This document shows, piece after piece, positions 22,840-36,052 of a stretch of 64,000 nucleotides of DNA. The DNA comes from Streblospio benedicti (taxonomy: Eukaryota; Annelida; Polychaeta; Spionida; Spionidae), in contig CM032660.1 of NCBI GenBank assembly GCA_019095985.1, forward strand, positions 15,883,692 to 15,947,691, in the 5' to 3' direction. The first letter of the stretch is position 1, and each line of letters starts with the position of its first letter. A program made the position numbers and the translations under genes. The notes beneath the pieces are model-generated. The model worked only from the letters and a program-made list of their open reading frames with translations. It was not told the origin of the DNA and ran no database searches.

Positions 22840-25800
22840 GAAAGGGGCCAGGTATGTATGTCGGAATTCAGAAGCTATTTAGTAATGGTACTTGTAATTA
22901 AGTACTGGACGTTTGTAGCAGTCAAGTAAAATTCCACTGATTGGTTAATAACACAGCTACTGGTTAATCATCAGAACTTTCAAGTTGAAATGGGGTGTGG
23001 GGTTTGAGAGGGGGGGGCACCTTTTATAGAGCACACTTCTTACTGATTATGTGATGATTGCGTTGACATCCGATTTTGAAGATGATAGACATGTAGCAGT
23101 ATTACGAATTGAACAGGTGAACTCCAAAAAAAGCATGCATAATCCCCCCCCCCCCAAAGAATTAGGGTCCTAATGATTCGTTGAAATGCATAGTCACTAA
23201 TGCCACACTACGGCGGGCTTTCGTGCATTTTACTCCTGAAGACATTTGGATGAGTTTCAAAGGATCATTACTTGTCAGAAATGCCAGAGCTGGTGAAATA
23301 GAAGATTTAGACAGGTCCAAGATCAAAGCATCAGAAGAGAACGAGCGTATTTATGACTTATGAAATGCTCTCTCCAAATCCCATCTAAAGCCCATTGCCT
23401 CTTATATACGCTTTTTATTTGCGGAAAAATGCACTTGTGGGGTATTGTTGGTAGCAAGCAATAAGGTTATGAGACATTGATATCGTCACATTCCATAGTT
23501 TTTGCATTCTATTGTGTTTCTTTATTGCCATCTGATACAACTGTGAACTTAGGAAACACATATTTACATTTTTATCTAATTTTTATTTAGTCTCTAATAT
23601 TTTCCAGTTTCAATTGAAAGGGTGAAGTACTTGGTGACAGTTAAGCAATGAATGATCTATATGAACGGGGGATATTAGAGGTGCAAAGTTGTCAGTAGTC
23701 TGGGTTGTGAAATAAGATATTTTTTCCACGTTTCTTTATTTTTCCTCATTATAGTTACTTCACTTCTCTTTACTGCTCTGACTCTTCTTAGAGCCTTGAT
23801 GTCTACAGTTCTCTCATGCATTAATATAGCTTATCCTCCCCAATCTCCTTCAAAACTTTCTCCCAGTCAACTTGACCAAATACCTGTATTGCCTTTTTGC
23901 TCTCTGCCCCATAAATAGATCAGGTTAGTCATGTTCTAGACAGTGCACAGAGATTTTACTTTAAAAGTGCTGACTGGTTGGAAAACGTGTACTTAACACG
24001 GATAACTGGTTGCGTTTCATGTGAATTCGTTGATTTAATCATTCTAATTGTTTACTTTTATTTCTGCATAGCTGGTTTTGGTCGACATGTGTATAAATAC
24101 GTACAAACCGAATATTAGTAGATATAACTGGATACCTATGCATAATATCCACAGCAGCTTGTGTATTTTGTTGTGTTTTTTATGAATATCTTCTTTTCAT
24201 GCCTTTTCATGAGAAATATGAATGTGATATGACTAGAAACAAACACCAAGCATATAAGGAGTAACTTGGCGAGGAAAAGAAATAATTAGCGAAAATACTT
24301 GTAGAATTCTTCATAAACTAGATAAAACTGCTGATAGAGCACAGCGTTATAGAGCAACTTGCCCCATAGGCAATAAAGATGTCTACATTAACAATGATTG
24401 CGTTGCAATTAAAGCAGAAAGCCGTCTTATCAAATTATCGTATATACATGTAGTTAAACTTAATCAATTTAGGGCGTTGCATGGCTTTTAGGGAAGTGGG
24501 TAGTTACATTAATATCATGAGCACTGATATTTAATCAGTATTGTTCTGGTTCGCCTGTTGTTTAACGTATACTTGAGTACAAGCGTGATTCTATCTAATA
24601 ACAATGTACAGTAATCCAGATACAAAATCACTTTGAGTGGATGCATTTACCGGAGTCATGAAGCATAGCAGCATAGCAAGGCTACATGTAGTAAGTCTTG
24701 TGCGCGTACAGAAAGGGCTTCAATGAGAGGGGAATATACCCTATACCATTCTCAAGTCTCAGCAAAAATCCAGGGACATTCTCATTAATTTTCTACCCAT
24801 TCTGATTTCACGTTTCACAATTTCACATTTTTTCACAATTCTCAAAGGAAATTGACCCCCATTCTCGGTTCTTATAAAAAAGATAAAGGGCCATTCTCAC
24901 ATGTTAAAATACGTATATTTCCCCCTCTTCAATGTATCTACCACAGTGCCATCTTGAGGTTGATGAAAGGTGGAGTTAGTCTGTGTCAATGTGGCGCAAG
25001 TTCTTTTGTCATGAGTTATTGTCGGAAAAATCGCGAGACAGGCCCGTATATACTTGTTAATTGTGTGCATGGTTAACGTTCTTATTTGCCAGTGTACCCA
25101 TTAGTCTCTAATGGAAGGATAGCCGGTGCGATGAATTGTCTATAGTCCCTTCTTTTATTGTAGGAATTTTTGCTAGCGAGCACAAAGACCCGCATGTACT
25201 AGTACGCTATATTGTATTGCTTTCTTTTCACCAAGGAGGTAGCATAAGTATGCGTGAAAATCGGGGATCCTTAAATTTTTGTTGTAGCGCATACAAGATC
25301 TCAAAATGTGGAAAAAAAAGTCACTAAAATCGTCCATTACATGGAAGTGGCGTGCTGCTTCACAAGCAAAGTGTAACCGCAATACTATTTTTATCAATGT
25401 AATAATGATGATAAGGAAGTTACACGATATTGATGTAAGATGATGAAGGGTATCACGACATTTGCGATCGTCATGTATTCAAGTTTTATTAGCGTAGCAA
25501 AGCGTAGTTTTGCGTACGTTTTTAGAAGCCTGGCTACCTCACTGACTTTGGTAAAGTAAACGACGTTGCCACATAAAACCTCTTAATCACTGGGACGTAC
25601 GTGTCTTTCACTCTCTGTGTGTACATTTTTATTCGATGATGACATTAGATGCTGAGCATAGCAGTAAATGACGACAACTAGTGCAGTATTTTACGGGAAA
25701 ACTCGTTGTGTGTGTGGGGGGGGGGTTAGGGGTCACGCATCCCTGGATATCCCAGCGGTTGCAGAACTGTTACCTGGTAGTATTAAAAGATGTGACGCGA

Positions 25801-27276
25801 GCTGGCAGACCTAAATAAATCATCACTTGAGTGACAATACACTGCGGGCCAGGCCGTGGGAGCCAAATAAGCCAACTGCGCACAAGGCAGTTATGTAGGG
25901 AATAGCTCCAGTTGTAAACCACCTCTAGTAGTCTCATGGGAAATTTGCGCAAAGCATAACCAGATAATAGACAGGTGTGTATTTAAAGTGCCCTGGACAT
26001 GTTATTAGCTCGTTTATTCGTGTTCAGACGAACGCCAAATATCTAGATTTTTCAAATGAATTATGGTCCATGAATAGCAGCTTGCTCAGGATTAACAGCG
26101 ATCATTACGTTTACAAAATGGAGTATATATGTGGAGAAGTACATGTACGTAAACAATTTGCACTATGTAGGTGAAATTGTTGTACAGTTCGCCTACTGTA
26201 AATCTGATGTATTAGCCGGTTAGATATTTTACATTTTATGTGAAAAAAATGTGGGTGGGGCTGGCATAAGAGTTTTATCTTGAAATCAATTGGCCGTATT
26301 AATATTTAAAAAACGTGGGGTCTTACGGTCTTAATCTTAAAAAATATGGGTACAATCTGAATATTCAATTTAGAAAAGAATACACGTTGAATAAAACTAC
26401 AATCGAAACGACGATTTGATTGAAGATTCTATAAGATGACCGTATAACAATTTTTTGTGACAAATAGGTGGTCTTTGGTGGGAACCATGCCCTTAATATA
26501 TTGGGGGTTACCCTAAAAGTTTCCCGTTATAAACATAACATAGACAACATTATTTTGATTTAATTATTTTATTTCAACAATTATATTTACACATTTCATA
26601 ACCATGATACATTCGAGCATTCGAACAGTGAAATAAATACTTTCATACCTATTTATACAACATACATCCAAGTTAGCCTATATGAAAGCCAGTTCATAGC
26701 ATTGTATAGCATGTCATGGCATAGCATTATCTACTAGCATGAAAAAATAACTCTTTCCAAATGCTAAAACCATTTGCAAATTACCACATTAAACAAACAT
26801 ATGAAATAAATCACACACATATCTCTAATTGTACATTGATAGTTTTAATAATTGATTAAGTCAGCTGTATAGTACCTTTTGGGGATATTGACTGATAATG
26901 GCCAAATGTAATAAGTAATGCTAGTGCAGCTACAAATGGAAATCCTTTTAAGACAATTCATCATTGCTTTCCATACACTTTATGTGTCATTCTACAATAA
27001 AAAAGGGGAGAAAATTGGGTGAATGGCCTTGGCTAACAAAATGCTCAATTGTTGAGCGGAACTGTGAATAACATCGAACCCGGAATATCAAGTGGCCAAT
27101 TTAAAATCCCTTTTACTTGTTTCCGAGGTTATTATTTTCTAAATGAATGGGTTGAGATGCTGTTCGAAAGAAAGTCATGGAACACCTAGCATTACATATT
27201 CGATTTGACTGGTTAAAAAGTGAAGTGCAATCACACATCCCCTAGCAGCCTAAATGTCATTCTCCACATATTGGGT
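22840..27276. other. Intergenic, no gene recognised
   Basis: AT-rich noncoding DNA downstream of the methyltransferase gene. Open frames near 23181, 24852 and 25136 have no recognisable motif. A copy of a dispersed repeat lies at 24317-24392. Homopolymer tracts occur near 23145 (C) and 25717 (G). Confidence 0.5.
24317..24392 (+). repeat. Dispersed foldback-family repeat, single arm
   Basis: ACTAGATAAAA, GAGCACAGCG, AGAGCAAC and GGCAATAAAGATGT occur in the same order as in the arms of the foldback at 60274-60515. Only one arm is visible here. Confidence 0.6.
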
Positions 27277-30200
27277 TTAAGCTTGTGCTTTTTGGGCCAC
27301 GTAGATACCATCAAAGGCCGTGTATGGGATGGACGTGACGTTCTGGAAGCCGAGCTCTTCAAGTCTCTCAGGCAGATGCAAGTTGTACTGGTACTCTCCA
27401 ACATACGGCTCTGGGCCCTGAAATTGCGAAGAAGGTATCATTCGATCGCAAATCAACAGAGCTGATTGAAATGATTTGGATTACAAGCAATTCCTTTTTT
27501 CCAAAATGAGTTTAAATGGACATTCGACGGTACTTGGCAACAGTTTATATTATGTGTATCTATTCCGAACTTCGCGAAGAGCATACGATATGGGTACATA
27601 ATCATTCACTTCGTTTGGTGTTAATGACTGCCAAATGCCTAAAGTGCAGTAAGTGATTGTGATTCACTTGCACGATTTTATTTTGAATGCAATTCAATGT
27701 AAGTCATCTTGGGACTGCATGTTCCAAATACATGACAATTGTTCGATGCATCATAATCTGCTTGTTTCCTAATCGCTATGTACGTTATAAGTCAACGTAC
27801 AACTATTTGGGTAAAAGTGCCTGGCACAAATGTCTGATAGATTTGTAAAAAGTTGGATTTAGGAGGCGTGTATTACAAGTTGATGGATTCGTGGTGGATT
27901 GCTATAGTCTGTGGATATGATACTGGTCATTAATTTCAATCAATTGTTGTATTTCTTCTATTTACCGAACCGAAAACTTTTTCATGTGATTGTTTAGTGC
28001 TATAAGTGCACGCCTGAAGTGCCATAAGTTCAATCATGACAAGAATAAGCTTGGTCTGTGCCAATCAAGTCATACATAAATAAAGAACCTCGCGCATATG
28101 TAAGTTCATTACTTAAGTCTGGCATGAAGATAAGGTCGGCATTTACATCAGAAAGTCATACATAAAACAGCTGCCTGGACAACCCATTTTACTTGGAAAA
28201 GTGTCCAAAATGGAATCCACGTGTACACTTTGCACAATATCCGCCTAGCGATATAGATACACACTTACAAACATACACAGTATCGAAACAAACACAATGC
28301 TTTCACTTCAGCTCAAGCGACACAATAAAACCATGACAGCACATGACCTGGTTATAACATTTCATTGGCTATTGCAACTGAAAGCATGTTATGTTTTCCT
28401 GCTGTGTACGCCCACAAATCTTATTTGATAACTGTAAATATTTTTTTCCCAAGTTTGCTTGTGAATTCAAGTCTACTCTTACTGTTCTGCCAAGCAAGCT
28501 CCTGCCACTGTATTGACATAGGTGAAGAGACATCTTCCATTTTACTATATCAAGTGGCCCTGACGGGACTCGAACTGACGACCCCAAGGTTGTGAGACCA
28601 GAAGGATACCATCATCCCAAGCAGCGGATAGTAAAATGGAAGTTGTCTCTTCAGCTATGTCAATACAGTGGCAGGAGCTTGCTTGGCAGAACAGTGAGAA
28701 TCTTATTTGATGTTTATGTGTTCAAGGTTCACATCACTAACAATATAAATTCAAAAGCTTTTACCACTTTAGCTCTAGATAAAAATGTTCATTTAAAACA
28801 TACAAGATAAGAGACTTTTTACAAACCTGCGTGCACGTGGTGCTGTTCCAATCACAACCCCAGGTGTTAGACGCGACGTACGGGGGACGAGCAAGTGGGC
28901 TCTCGATCCAGGGCACTGCAGGTGGTAGGAATTCATTGTTAGCCAAATAACACAGATTTTTAAGCTTATGTACAAGGTAGTCTAGCTATCATAGGCCAGT
29001 AGAGTTTCTCGTGAGCTATAAGGTCTATAACCAAATGGTCGATTCTGGATTTTAAACGGCTGTTCCCGTTGGTGGTTTGATTCTATACGTGTTTAACGCT
29101 ACATTTTGCGCTACTCAATGCTATTAGTGTTATACTATCCAGTGTTGCATATTTGTGTCAAATGTACAAATGTTATCTCTTGGTTAAATTAACCCAACTA
29201 CAGCCTAGTCACGAACAGATACTGGCAACTTAACATTGGCAATTGAACCATGAGTTTCAAAATAGAGTTCGAACAAAAACTAGGTTTTACTTGATACACT
29301 AGCACCTCCAATTAAGACCACATCTCTATGGAGACCACGTATATAATAAGACCACTCTTCAAGGTCCAAATCTCCATAAGGTTACCAAAATGAAACTCTA
29401 TATAGAGGACACCTCTATAATGAGACCATCAAACACTTTTCTCAAAGGTGATCCTAATAGAGAGATTCTACTGTACAGCACTATCCTGGAAGCAACAAGA
29501 AGACCTCTAGCCGAGCGCGACTCACCCTCGAAGCCGACCAGCTTGCCTCCTGGCGTGAGCAGTCTGAGGCACTCCCGCAGCACCATGTCGGCGTTGTCGG
29601 CCGGCATCTCGTGCAACACGTACGTGTACTGGATCACGTCAAACGACTCGTCCTCAAACGTCGTACGTTCGCCGTTGTCCTGGTAGAACTCCACGTTGCT
29701 GATGCCTTTGATGTCTCGCCACAGTCGGCAGGATCTGCAGCAGAGATTATCATGGATTTGGGATGTTTTAATAAGCTCCCTAGTTATCATCATGTGTTTA
29801 AATATTTCTGGGCGTCCACATCAAAAGCTGGTTAATCAGCGCCGTGAAATATGCACGATTATAAAAGTTCGTATTCACACCACCTTTGCGCATGTTGTTC
29901 AATAACCATTTTCTATAAGAGTTCAAAATGTACATTGAAGAAAAATTATATCAATTGAAACATATTACAGCCAGGTTTTATTTACATCCATAGCTTTTGG
30001 CTACACAAAAAGAGATGAATTTTGCTTCCAAACATAAATACCTGATGTATGGAGCAGCCAAGTCGATCCCAATGACCTCAGATTCGGGGTACAGCTCAGC
30101 GTAGGCAAAGGCAGAGTGACAATTTCCAGTGCCGAGGTCGAGAACGTTCTTGGGCTGATGATCGTCAATGAGTTGAGGGATCCATTCCTTCAGAAGCGCC

Positions 30201-33200
30201 TCCTTGAGGAAATTGAACTTAGTCATGCCGTTGAAGGAGACCCTCACTGAAAATAGAAAAAATAGAAAGAGTAAGAAATAGAACGTTCCATTTATTGACG
30301 TAATTCGTATGTTATACTTTGTCTTTGGCTTTGCTTCTCTCAGACAGAACAAGAATGACTGTCAACGCGGGATGTATTTTTTCATAACAATTCTCATCTT
30401 TGACAGTAGTACGTATGTACACATGAGTCAATTTATCAAATGAGATATGCTTACTATTTACTGGCGTGCAGCAGCTGAATCGTATATTCTACATAGCTAT
30501 ATATATGGTGGAACGAGCGTGGTTGCCAACATATTTGTAACTGTCTAATACGTGTGTTAAAACTCTATTGGAGTTTAGAATCCCACACACGTTCCAGATT
30601 TAGCAAGCTGGCGGGAAAGTATTACCAGTCTAATAATAGGGTCACTAACCTGTATGTCCATTGTTGTATCCACCCGGAAGAAAGTGAACGAAGGTCTTAG
30701 TGTAGTGATAGGGGTACTCGAGAGGGCCTTCAGCATTGGGGGGAAGCACGTCAGCCTCACCTTCCAGACCCTAAAGCAGGAGCAAAAGAATGAATACATA
30801 TATGTTTTTGGTATGTAGCATATGGTTTCAGTTGTAGTGTTGTTGCTTTTGTATGCTACTTAATGTATAAAACCAAAGTTTTGAACTTTTTTATCTTTAA
30901 AACAGTTTGATAAAAGAAGTATACAACTTTGGCTGGATAAGTAGCATAAAGGAACAACAAAACTACAAATAAAATCATAGTCTATATGTTTACAGATCAT
31001 CATCTTGTGGAATTGAGTTTCGATTGTAAATCAAGTAGGGCTACTATTTCTTTTGTTTTACGCAAAGAGCACATCACATCGTAAATGAAACACAATTGCA
31101 ACTGGCAGATCATATCTGGCTCCCGTGGGGATGTCGTGATGGTAGTAATCAGTTCGAAGCCCGAAGTTTAATTCATTTGGACCACTGATACATAGTCACA
31201 TATTGGGGTAGTGAAATCAAGGTTAGTAAATGAAGTCATGGTCAGAATTGACGAGGCAATGTGCATATATGCAAGCAATTGTATTCACTTTTTACTGTAA
31301 TTATATAAATGCCACAAAAGTTAATTGTTATTAAGTCAAGTTAGTAGTTAAGTCTTCAAATTTGACAAAACTGCAAATTTCTAGCTTTGACCAACACAAC
31401 TTGTACTGATACTAATTCATGTAGTAAGGCACCATTGAATGTCAAGCAAATGACTAGGGATACGTAGTATATACAGAATGATGAATGATAGGACAATTGC
31501 ACACTATTTTCAATCCTGAAATAGTCTATTAGCCCAGTTTGTTGGTTGCTCCTGGCAGTTGATATTACTTATCAATTGCAATCGTAATACAGAGCAACAG
31601 CCTTAAGCATAGGGCACCACAGGCAGTGTGGACATTTTGACAGTGCCATATTTTTCTGTGTCTGTGTGACTAAGACATGTAATATCATAAGGTTTGACGT
31701 ACTGGCTCTGTTCTTCCTACCTACAGGCCGGCAACTGTTTAATTGAGTCTAAAGAAAGTTTGGGGAATCATATTTCTCTACTGAATCCATACGGCTCATT
31801 GAAATACATTCACCGTATTCCCCTCACTGGACCCGCACTGATCCGCACAATTCTCATTGAGTTTTTGGCAGCAGAGAAGCAAAACTGCTAGTTGTGAATA
31901 TGTAATAATATAAGCTTAAAGCGGCCACCTGTTAGACTTGATCCACGACATTGTGATACATTTTGTGATAAGTTATGTCATCTCAGAGAGGTTCCAATGT
32001 ATTTGTTTTCATTCCAGTCTCCAGGCACAAATGCATTAACTGCAATTTACCTACATTAAATACCATACAAGTGCACACAATAAAAAAGTGTCATTGGCAG
32101 TAAATTCAATGGGCTTATCGTACACCTTAAAATATAATAAATTTTCATCAAAGACCGTATTCCAATGTAGCTACAAGCTAAAAAAAATAAAGCAAAAATC
32201 TAGTGAACACAATCAGCTATTAGACGCGGCGATGAACTTACAGAAAATGCAGGCGTCGTCTTTGTCCAGTTGCCGAAGAACTCGAGATATTCGTCCACGG
32301 ACTCGTAGATCTCTTCCCAGCGGAACGCCGCCATGTACACGTACTTTTCGAAGGGCACCTCAGGCTCAAAGGCCTCGATTTCATTCTCAATAATGGAAGG
32401 CTCCGGGATGAATTCTATTTGAAAGGGAAACATGAAGAAAATATGTATTCATTGTCTATGCTTGTGTATTATGTTATTTGGATCAAACCTTGGGGTTTCA
32501 GTTATTTCATTTTGTTTTTCCTGCATCTTCATACTTCAAGCTGTGAAAATATGCTACCCTAGAAAGTCAAGATGGATGATGAGAGCGCACTAGGGCTTCC
32601 CTGTTTTATTTTATAGTCTACACAGAGTACACTTAGAAGGACAAAAAGAATGTATAGAATGCAGGGGACTTTTGACTCTCAAGATGTAAGTCGAAATGTG
32701 CGTTCCTTTTAAAGTATTGAAAATATAATTGATGGGACATGTTCTAAGTGTAAAGCACAAAGAGCAATTTTGGCGAATGCTTCAAGGTTAATGCCTCGAT
32801 AAATAAAATTGACAAAATGTCAAATGCTATTTCTTGTGTAGTCCATCATCCAAAACATACATCAAACCATGTGTGCACCTAGATAAAAATGCGTAAATCA
32901 ATTTGAAATGCTATTCTTGTGTTACAAAACAGTTGCCACTATTTTGCAATGGCGAGTCTATACATGTATGTGTAAAAAGCCTTGTATGGATATATCTTTA
33001 GCATTCCATTATAAAATGTGTGTGTTTTATTGTGATGCACATGCCATGCATGTGATGTACTGTCAGAATGTCAGACTGTCAGAATGTTTGATACCTAGCC
33101 GTGCTCATAGTATGAAGGTTGTGTCTTTATAGTGGGTGGTCAGTTAATCATCTTAAATGCAGGTTATACTATAATCAGGAAGCCCTCAAGCTACGGACAC

Positions 33201-35788
33201 CGTGGGTGTGATGTCTAACGGCATGTAATGACGTATGGGCATTGCGTACTGGTTTCATACAGTCTACCTACAGACAGGCTACTGCTCAATCGGTCGGTCT
33301 AGAAGTTGCACCTGTCAGGGTATTACTACTATCTCCGTATTGCCTAAAACGTTATTTTACTGCACTTTCACCACACTGATCCCTACGGTTTCCGTAAGTG
33401 GTTGCCATGAGGAATGCAGTGAGGAGGCAGTACGGTCGAATGTACCCTATCTAGGCTAAGTTAAGTAAGAAAAGCTACACATTGGCACTCACCCGGCACC
33501 CGGGCGAATGTGAGCATGTAGACGAACGTCTCCATGGTCTGGAACCACTCAACGCCGTCCGCGTTCCAGTTGATGGAGAGGAAGTCGGCCCAGAGGACGG
33601 CAAGGCGGCTGCCAGCCGGCTTGTCCAGCGCCTGGATCGTCTGCAGCAGCCGGTTCAGCTCCTCGATGCTTGCCTCGGACTCCACTGTTATACACAAAAG
33701 AATATACAGTCTTCCAGCATTTAATCAACTATTTAAGTGGTTGATATTTGAGGAATCTTTCTCCATGTTTATAGGACTATTTCATATTGCTTCTCGCCAG
33801 GACTCAAATCCTGGACCACTACCACTGTGGCACCTATTGAGCTAGCACTGAAGGCAGGCCCATAATAGACCACTCGGCCATCCTGACACAACTGAAAGCT
33901 GTATCATTCCATCTGAGGGTGTAAATGATCCTGTCTGATAGTACATGTAGCAGTGTTCATTCAAAGTATACGTGATACATGTCACAGCCGTAATAACAGT
34001 ATCTTTATAGTACATAAAACCATTGAAGAATGGCTGGAAAGTTCCATTATTAATTTAGACAACTGTATGCGCTAAAAACTTTGAACAGGCAATAGAGTAG
34101 AAAAGTTCCCCATTTAGAGCCTCGTCACATATGGATTATTCATAAATAATACACTTATACGTGCGACTTTATTGATAAAAACTCCTCCAAAATGTGCGAC
34201 ACGTCTAAACCATGTGCATAATACAAGGTGGCTTTTGTTCAACATCGTTAAGCACCTGCGATGTACATGTAGAGCTCTATAGACTTGGAGAAAGAATCAT
34301 CTACTATCAATACTTAATCCTAAGTGAATTAATTCCTATGTATATTCAAGTGATGTGTAGTTGTTGATTGTGAGAGAATATTTTGCGTTTGTTGTTTGCT
34401 TTGAAATGTTTTAGAATGTTGGTTCTGGTGCAGTAAAATACATATATGGTGTGGAAACTACCTACGTGCAATTATGGGGCATAGAATATGTCAATTTATA
34501 TCATTTTGGTATTTACGTGAATTTTCCTTTGTTTTACAAATATCTACATCAAGAGGTTAATAAAGTAGTATACCTATCACATGTGGAAATTTATAGATCA
34601 TCAACTAAATCTCTTATTTTAGTTGTAAAAAAAAATAATCCAAAACTTTCTGTAATAGTAAACATTAAATTACATCATTATGATGGCAGACATGCTTACA
34701 TGGTAGAGAAAGTGTAGTATTATCCAGTTCTTCGACTCTGTCCACAAGTTTTTCAAATTCTGGATAATTTCTGTGAACCAACGTGTCAACAATCTGCTTC
34801 TCATCAGTCTCAACCTAAAGAAGAGCAATGGGCAGTTGTATTGATAAAGCCTTCATGAAAGTGCAATACAAATAACCACGTGTCCAAAAGCAAAATTACC
34901 ACTCTCCAATAACCCAGCCAATTATTGTATCAAATGACACCTTATACTATAATAGCAATTTAATAAAAGCTCTCACTACATCATGTTTATAAAGAGGCGG
35001 GGTATAGTATATCAGCAATATCAAAGAATATTAACACAAGACATTTTAAATTATATCTTTTTGTTATTTCATCCATAGTAGTTCAAAGGTTAAAAAAGAG
35101 TTTTAAAAGATTTTCGTAAATTTCAATAATTATATTGTGCTGCTACCCCGGGTGTGTGTGTGTGGGAGGCGCACGCGGGGGCAGGGGGTAATTAGCATCT
35201 GTATCAGTACAGTGAGTTCAAAATGGAGGGTCTTGAATACGATTTATGTCAGAATAGGTTTTATTAAGTATTGGTGTTAAAACAATTCATTGAATCTATA
35301 TGAAACGTAGATGGCAACACCAAAATATCATCATGTTTCAGTTTACTTATACCATCATGTTTATCATCATGTCTAATAATATTAATATCATCATGTTTCA
35401 GTTTACTTATACCTGCTTATGTGATTTGAGATTTAAAGCAATATATTGTGGATCTTTGGGGTTTGGCTGCCACGAAAGAAGGGTTTTAGATATTTTGTCA
35501 TATCAAAATCAGGGATCATCGTGCTGAGAATATAACCCCCCTCCTCCACCCCCGACCCAGGTTTCGACCTCGTGGTCCTTATCATGAGAACATACGACAA
35601 ACACTGTGCACACTGCTGCGCTGTACCTGCAAGTCGATGAGGTAGACGGGCAGCCCGCGGAAGTCGGGTCCCTGCTTCTCCACCACGCGCACGCTGAGCG
35701 GCGAGCCGTAGATGGTGGGCGGGTAGTACGTGTCGGCGCCCGTGCACGCCACCACAGCGGCGGCCACAGCCAGGTACGTCAGCAACAT
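27277..35788 (-). CDS. Secreted class I SAM-dependent methyltransferase, nine exons
   Basis: Exons: 35627-35788, 34700-34814, 33493-33684, 32242-32414, 30650-30770, 30042-30246, 29526-29734, 28827-28915, 27277-27417. All introns are GT-AG (phases 0,1,1,0,1,2,1,0), giving 1407 nt and 468 residues. Residues 1-18 (MLLTYLAVAAAVVACTGA) form a signal peptide. Residues 55-254 are acidic and helical, with no family I recognise. The methyltransferase domain spans about 260-390: motif I LDLGTG (290-295), acidic end of strand two GIDLA (314-318), FDVIQYTYVLHEM (354-366) and LLTPGGKLVG (382-390). Sequons at N86, N205, N416 and N448 and a possible C413-C420 pair fit a secretory location. The substrate is unknown. 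The frame is open upstream to 36052, but the signal-peptide ATG is the best start. Confidence 0.88.
28481..28695. repeat. Foldback in intron 8 with a tRNA-like loop
   Basis: Arms 28481-28549 and 28629-28695 are reverse complements (CTGCCAAGCAAGCTCCTGCC, then TTCCATTTTACTAT) with about four mismatches. The 79-bp loop on the minus strand carries CTGGTCTCACAACC and GTCGTCAGTTCGAGTCCCG, which look like an anticodon arm (CAC in the loop) and a T arm with B box. The 5' acceptor half is not convincing. It is a hairpin element with a tRNA-derived core, inside an intron of the methyltransferase gene. Confidence 0.65.
29296..29472. repeat. Possible Tc1/pogo-type MITE in intron 7
   Basis: The phrases AATTAAGACCAC, CTCTATGGAGACCAC, ATAATAAGACCAC and CTCTATAATGAGACCA recur. 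The right edge (reverse complement) CAGTAGAATCTCTCTATTAG resembles the ends of pogo/Tigger-like MITEs. No clear left end was found. Confidence 0.35.
30936..30975. repeat. Dispersed 40-bp match to 56963-57003
   Basis: AAGTAGCATAAAGGAACAAC followed by AAAACTACAAATAAAAT is nearly identical to the second site. It lies in intron 4 and shows a shared repeat, but its full length is unknown. Confidence 0.5.
33788..33850 (-). repeat. tRNA-like sequence in intron 3
   Basis: On the minus strand TAGCTCAATAGG resembles an A box and GGATTTGAGTCC a B box. They are about 33 bp apart, too close for a whole tRNA. A decayed tRNA-derived SINE is likely. Confidence 0.35.
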
Positions 35789-36052
35789 GGTCAGTTTGCT
35801 GTAGCAGCACAGGGCGAAATAGCAGTGATTCAAACACCTTAATATTCGTGGAAGTTGGTCACAAAATCGATGGTGTTGAAGGGACGCTAAAATGTCCACT
35901 TCCCAGATGCCCCAGTGTTTTTGAAATATATGATTCGGGGCATTTGTGTGCGGTTTTTTTTCAACCTTCCCATACCACTCAATTTCATAAGCTGTATAAA
36001 TGAAAACTGAAACTAACATACATGCAGATGGATACCACACGAAACTCGCCAT
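35789..36052 (-). other. Open upstream frame of the methyltransferase
   Basis: The reading frame stays open for 88 codons above the chosen start (MASFVWYPS...). It has low-complexity coding character and would bury the signal peptide, so it is taken as 5' untranslated region or promoter. Confidence 0.45.

Noticed and set aside
25745-25790. tRNA-like A box (CCCAGCGGTTGCAG)
   Set aside because: No B box was found at a suitable distance.
35433-35842. Overlapping frames on both strands at the first methyltransferase exon
   Set aside because: They are shadows; only the frame with the signal peptide joins the next exon in phase.
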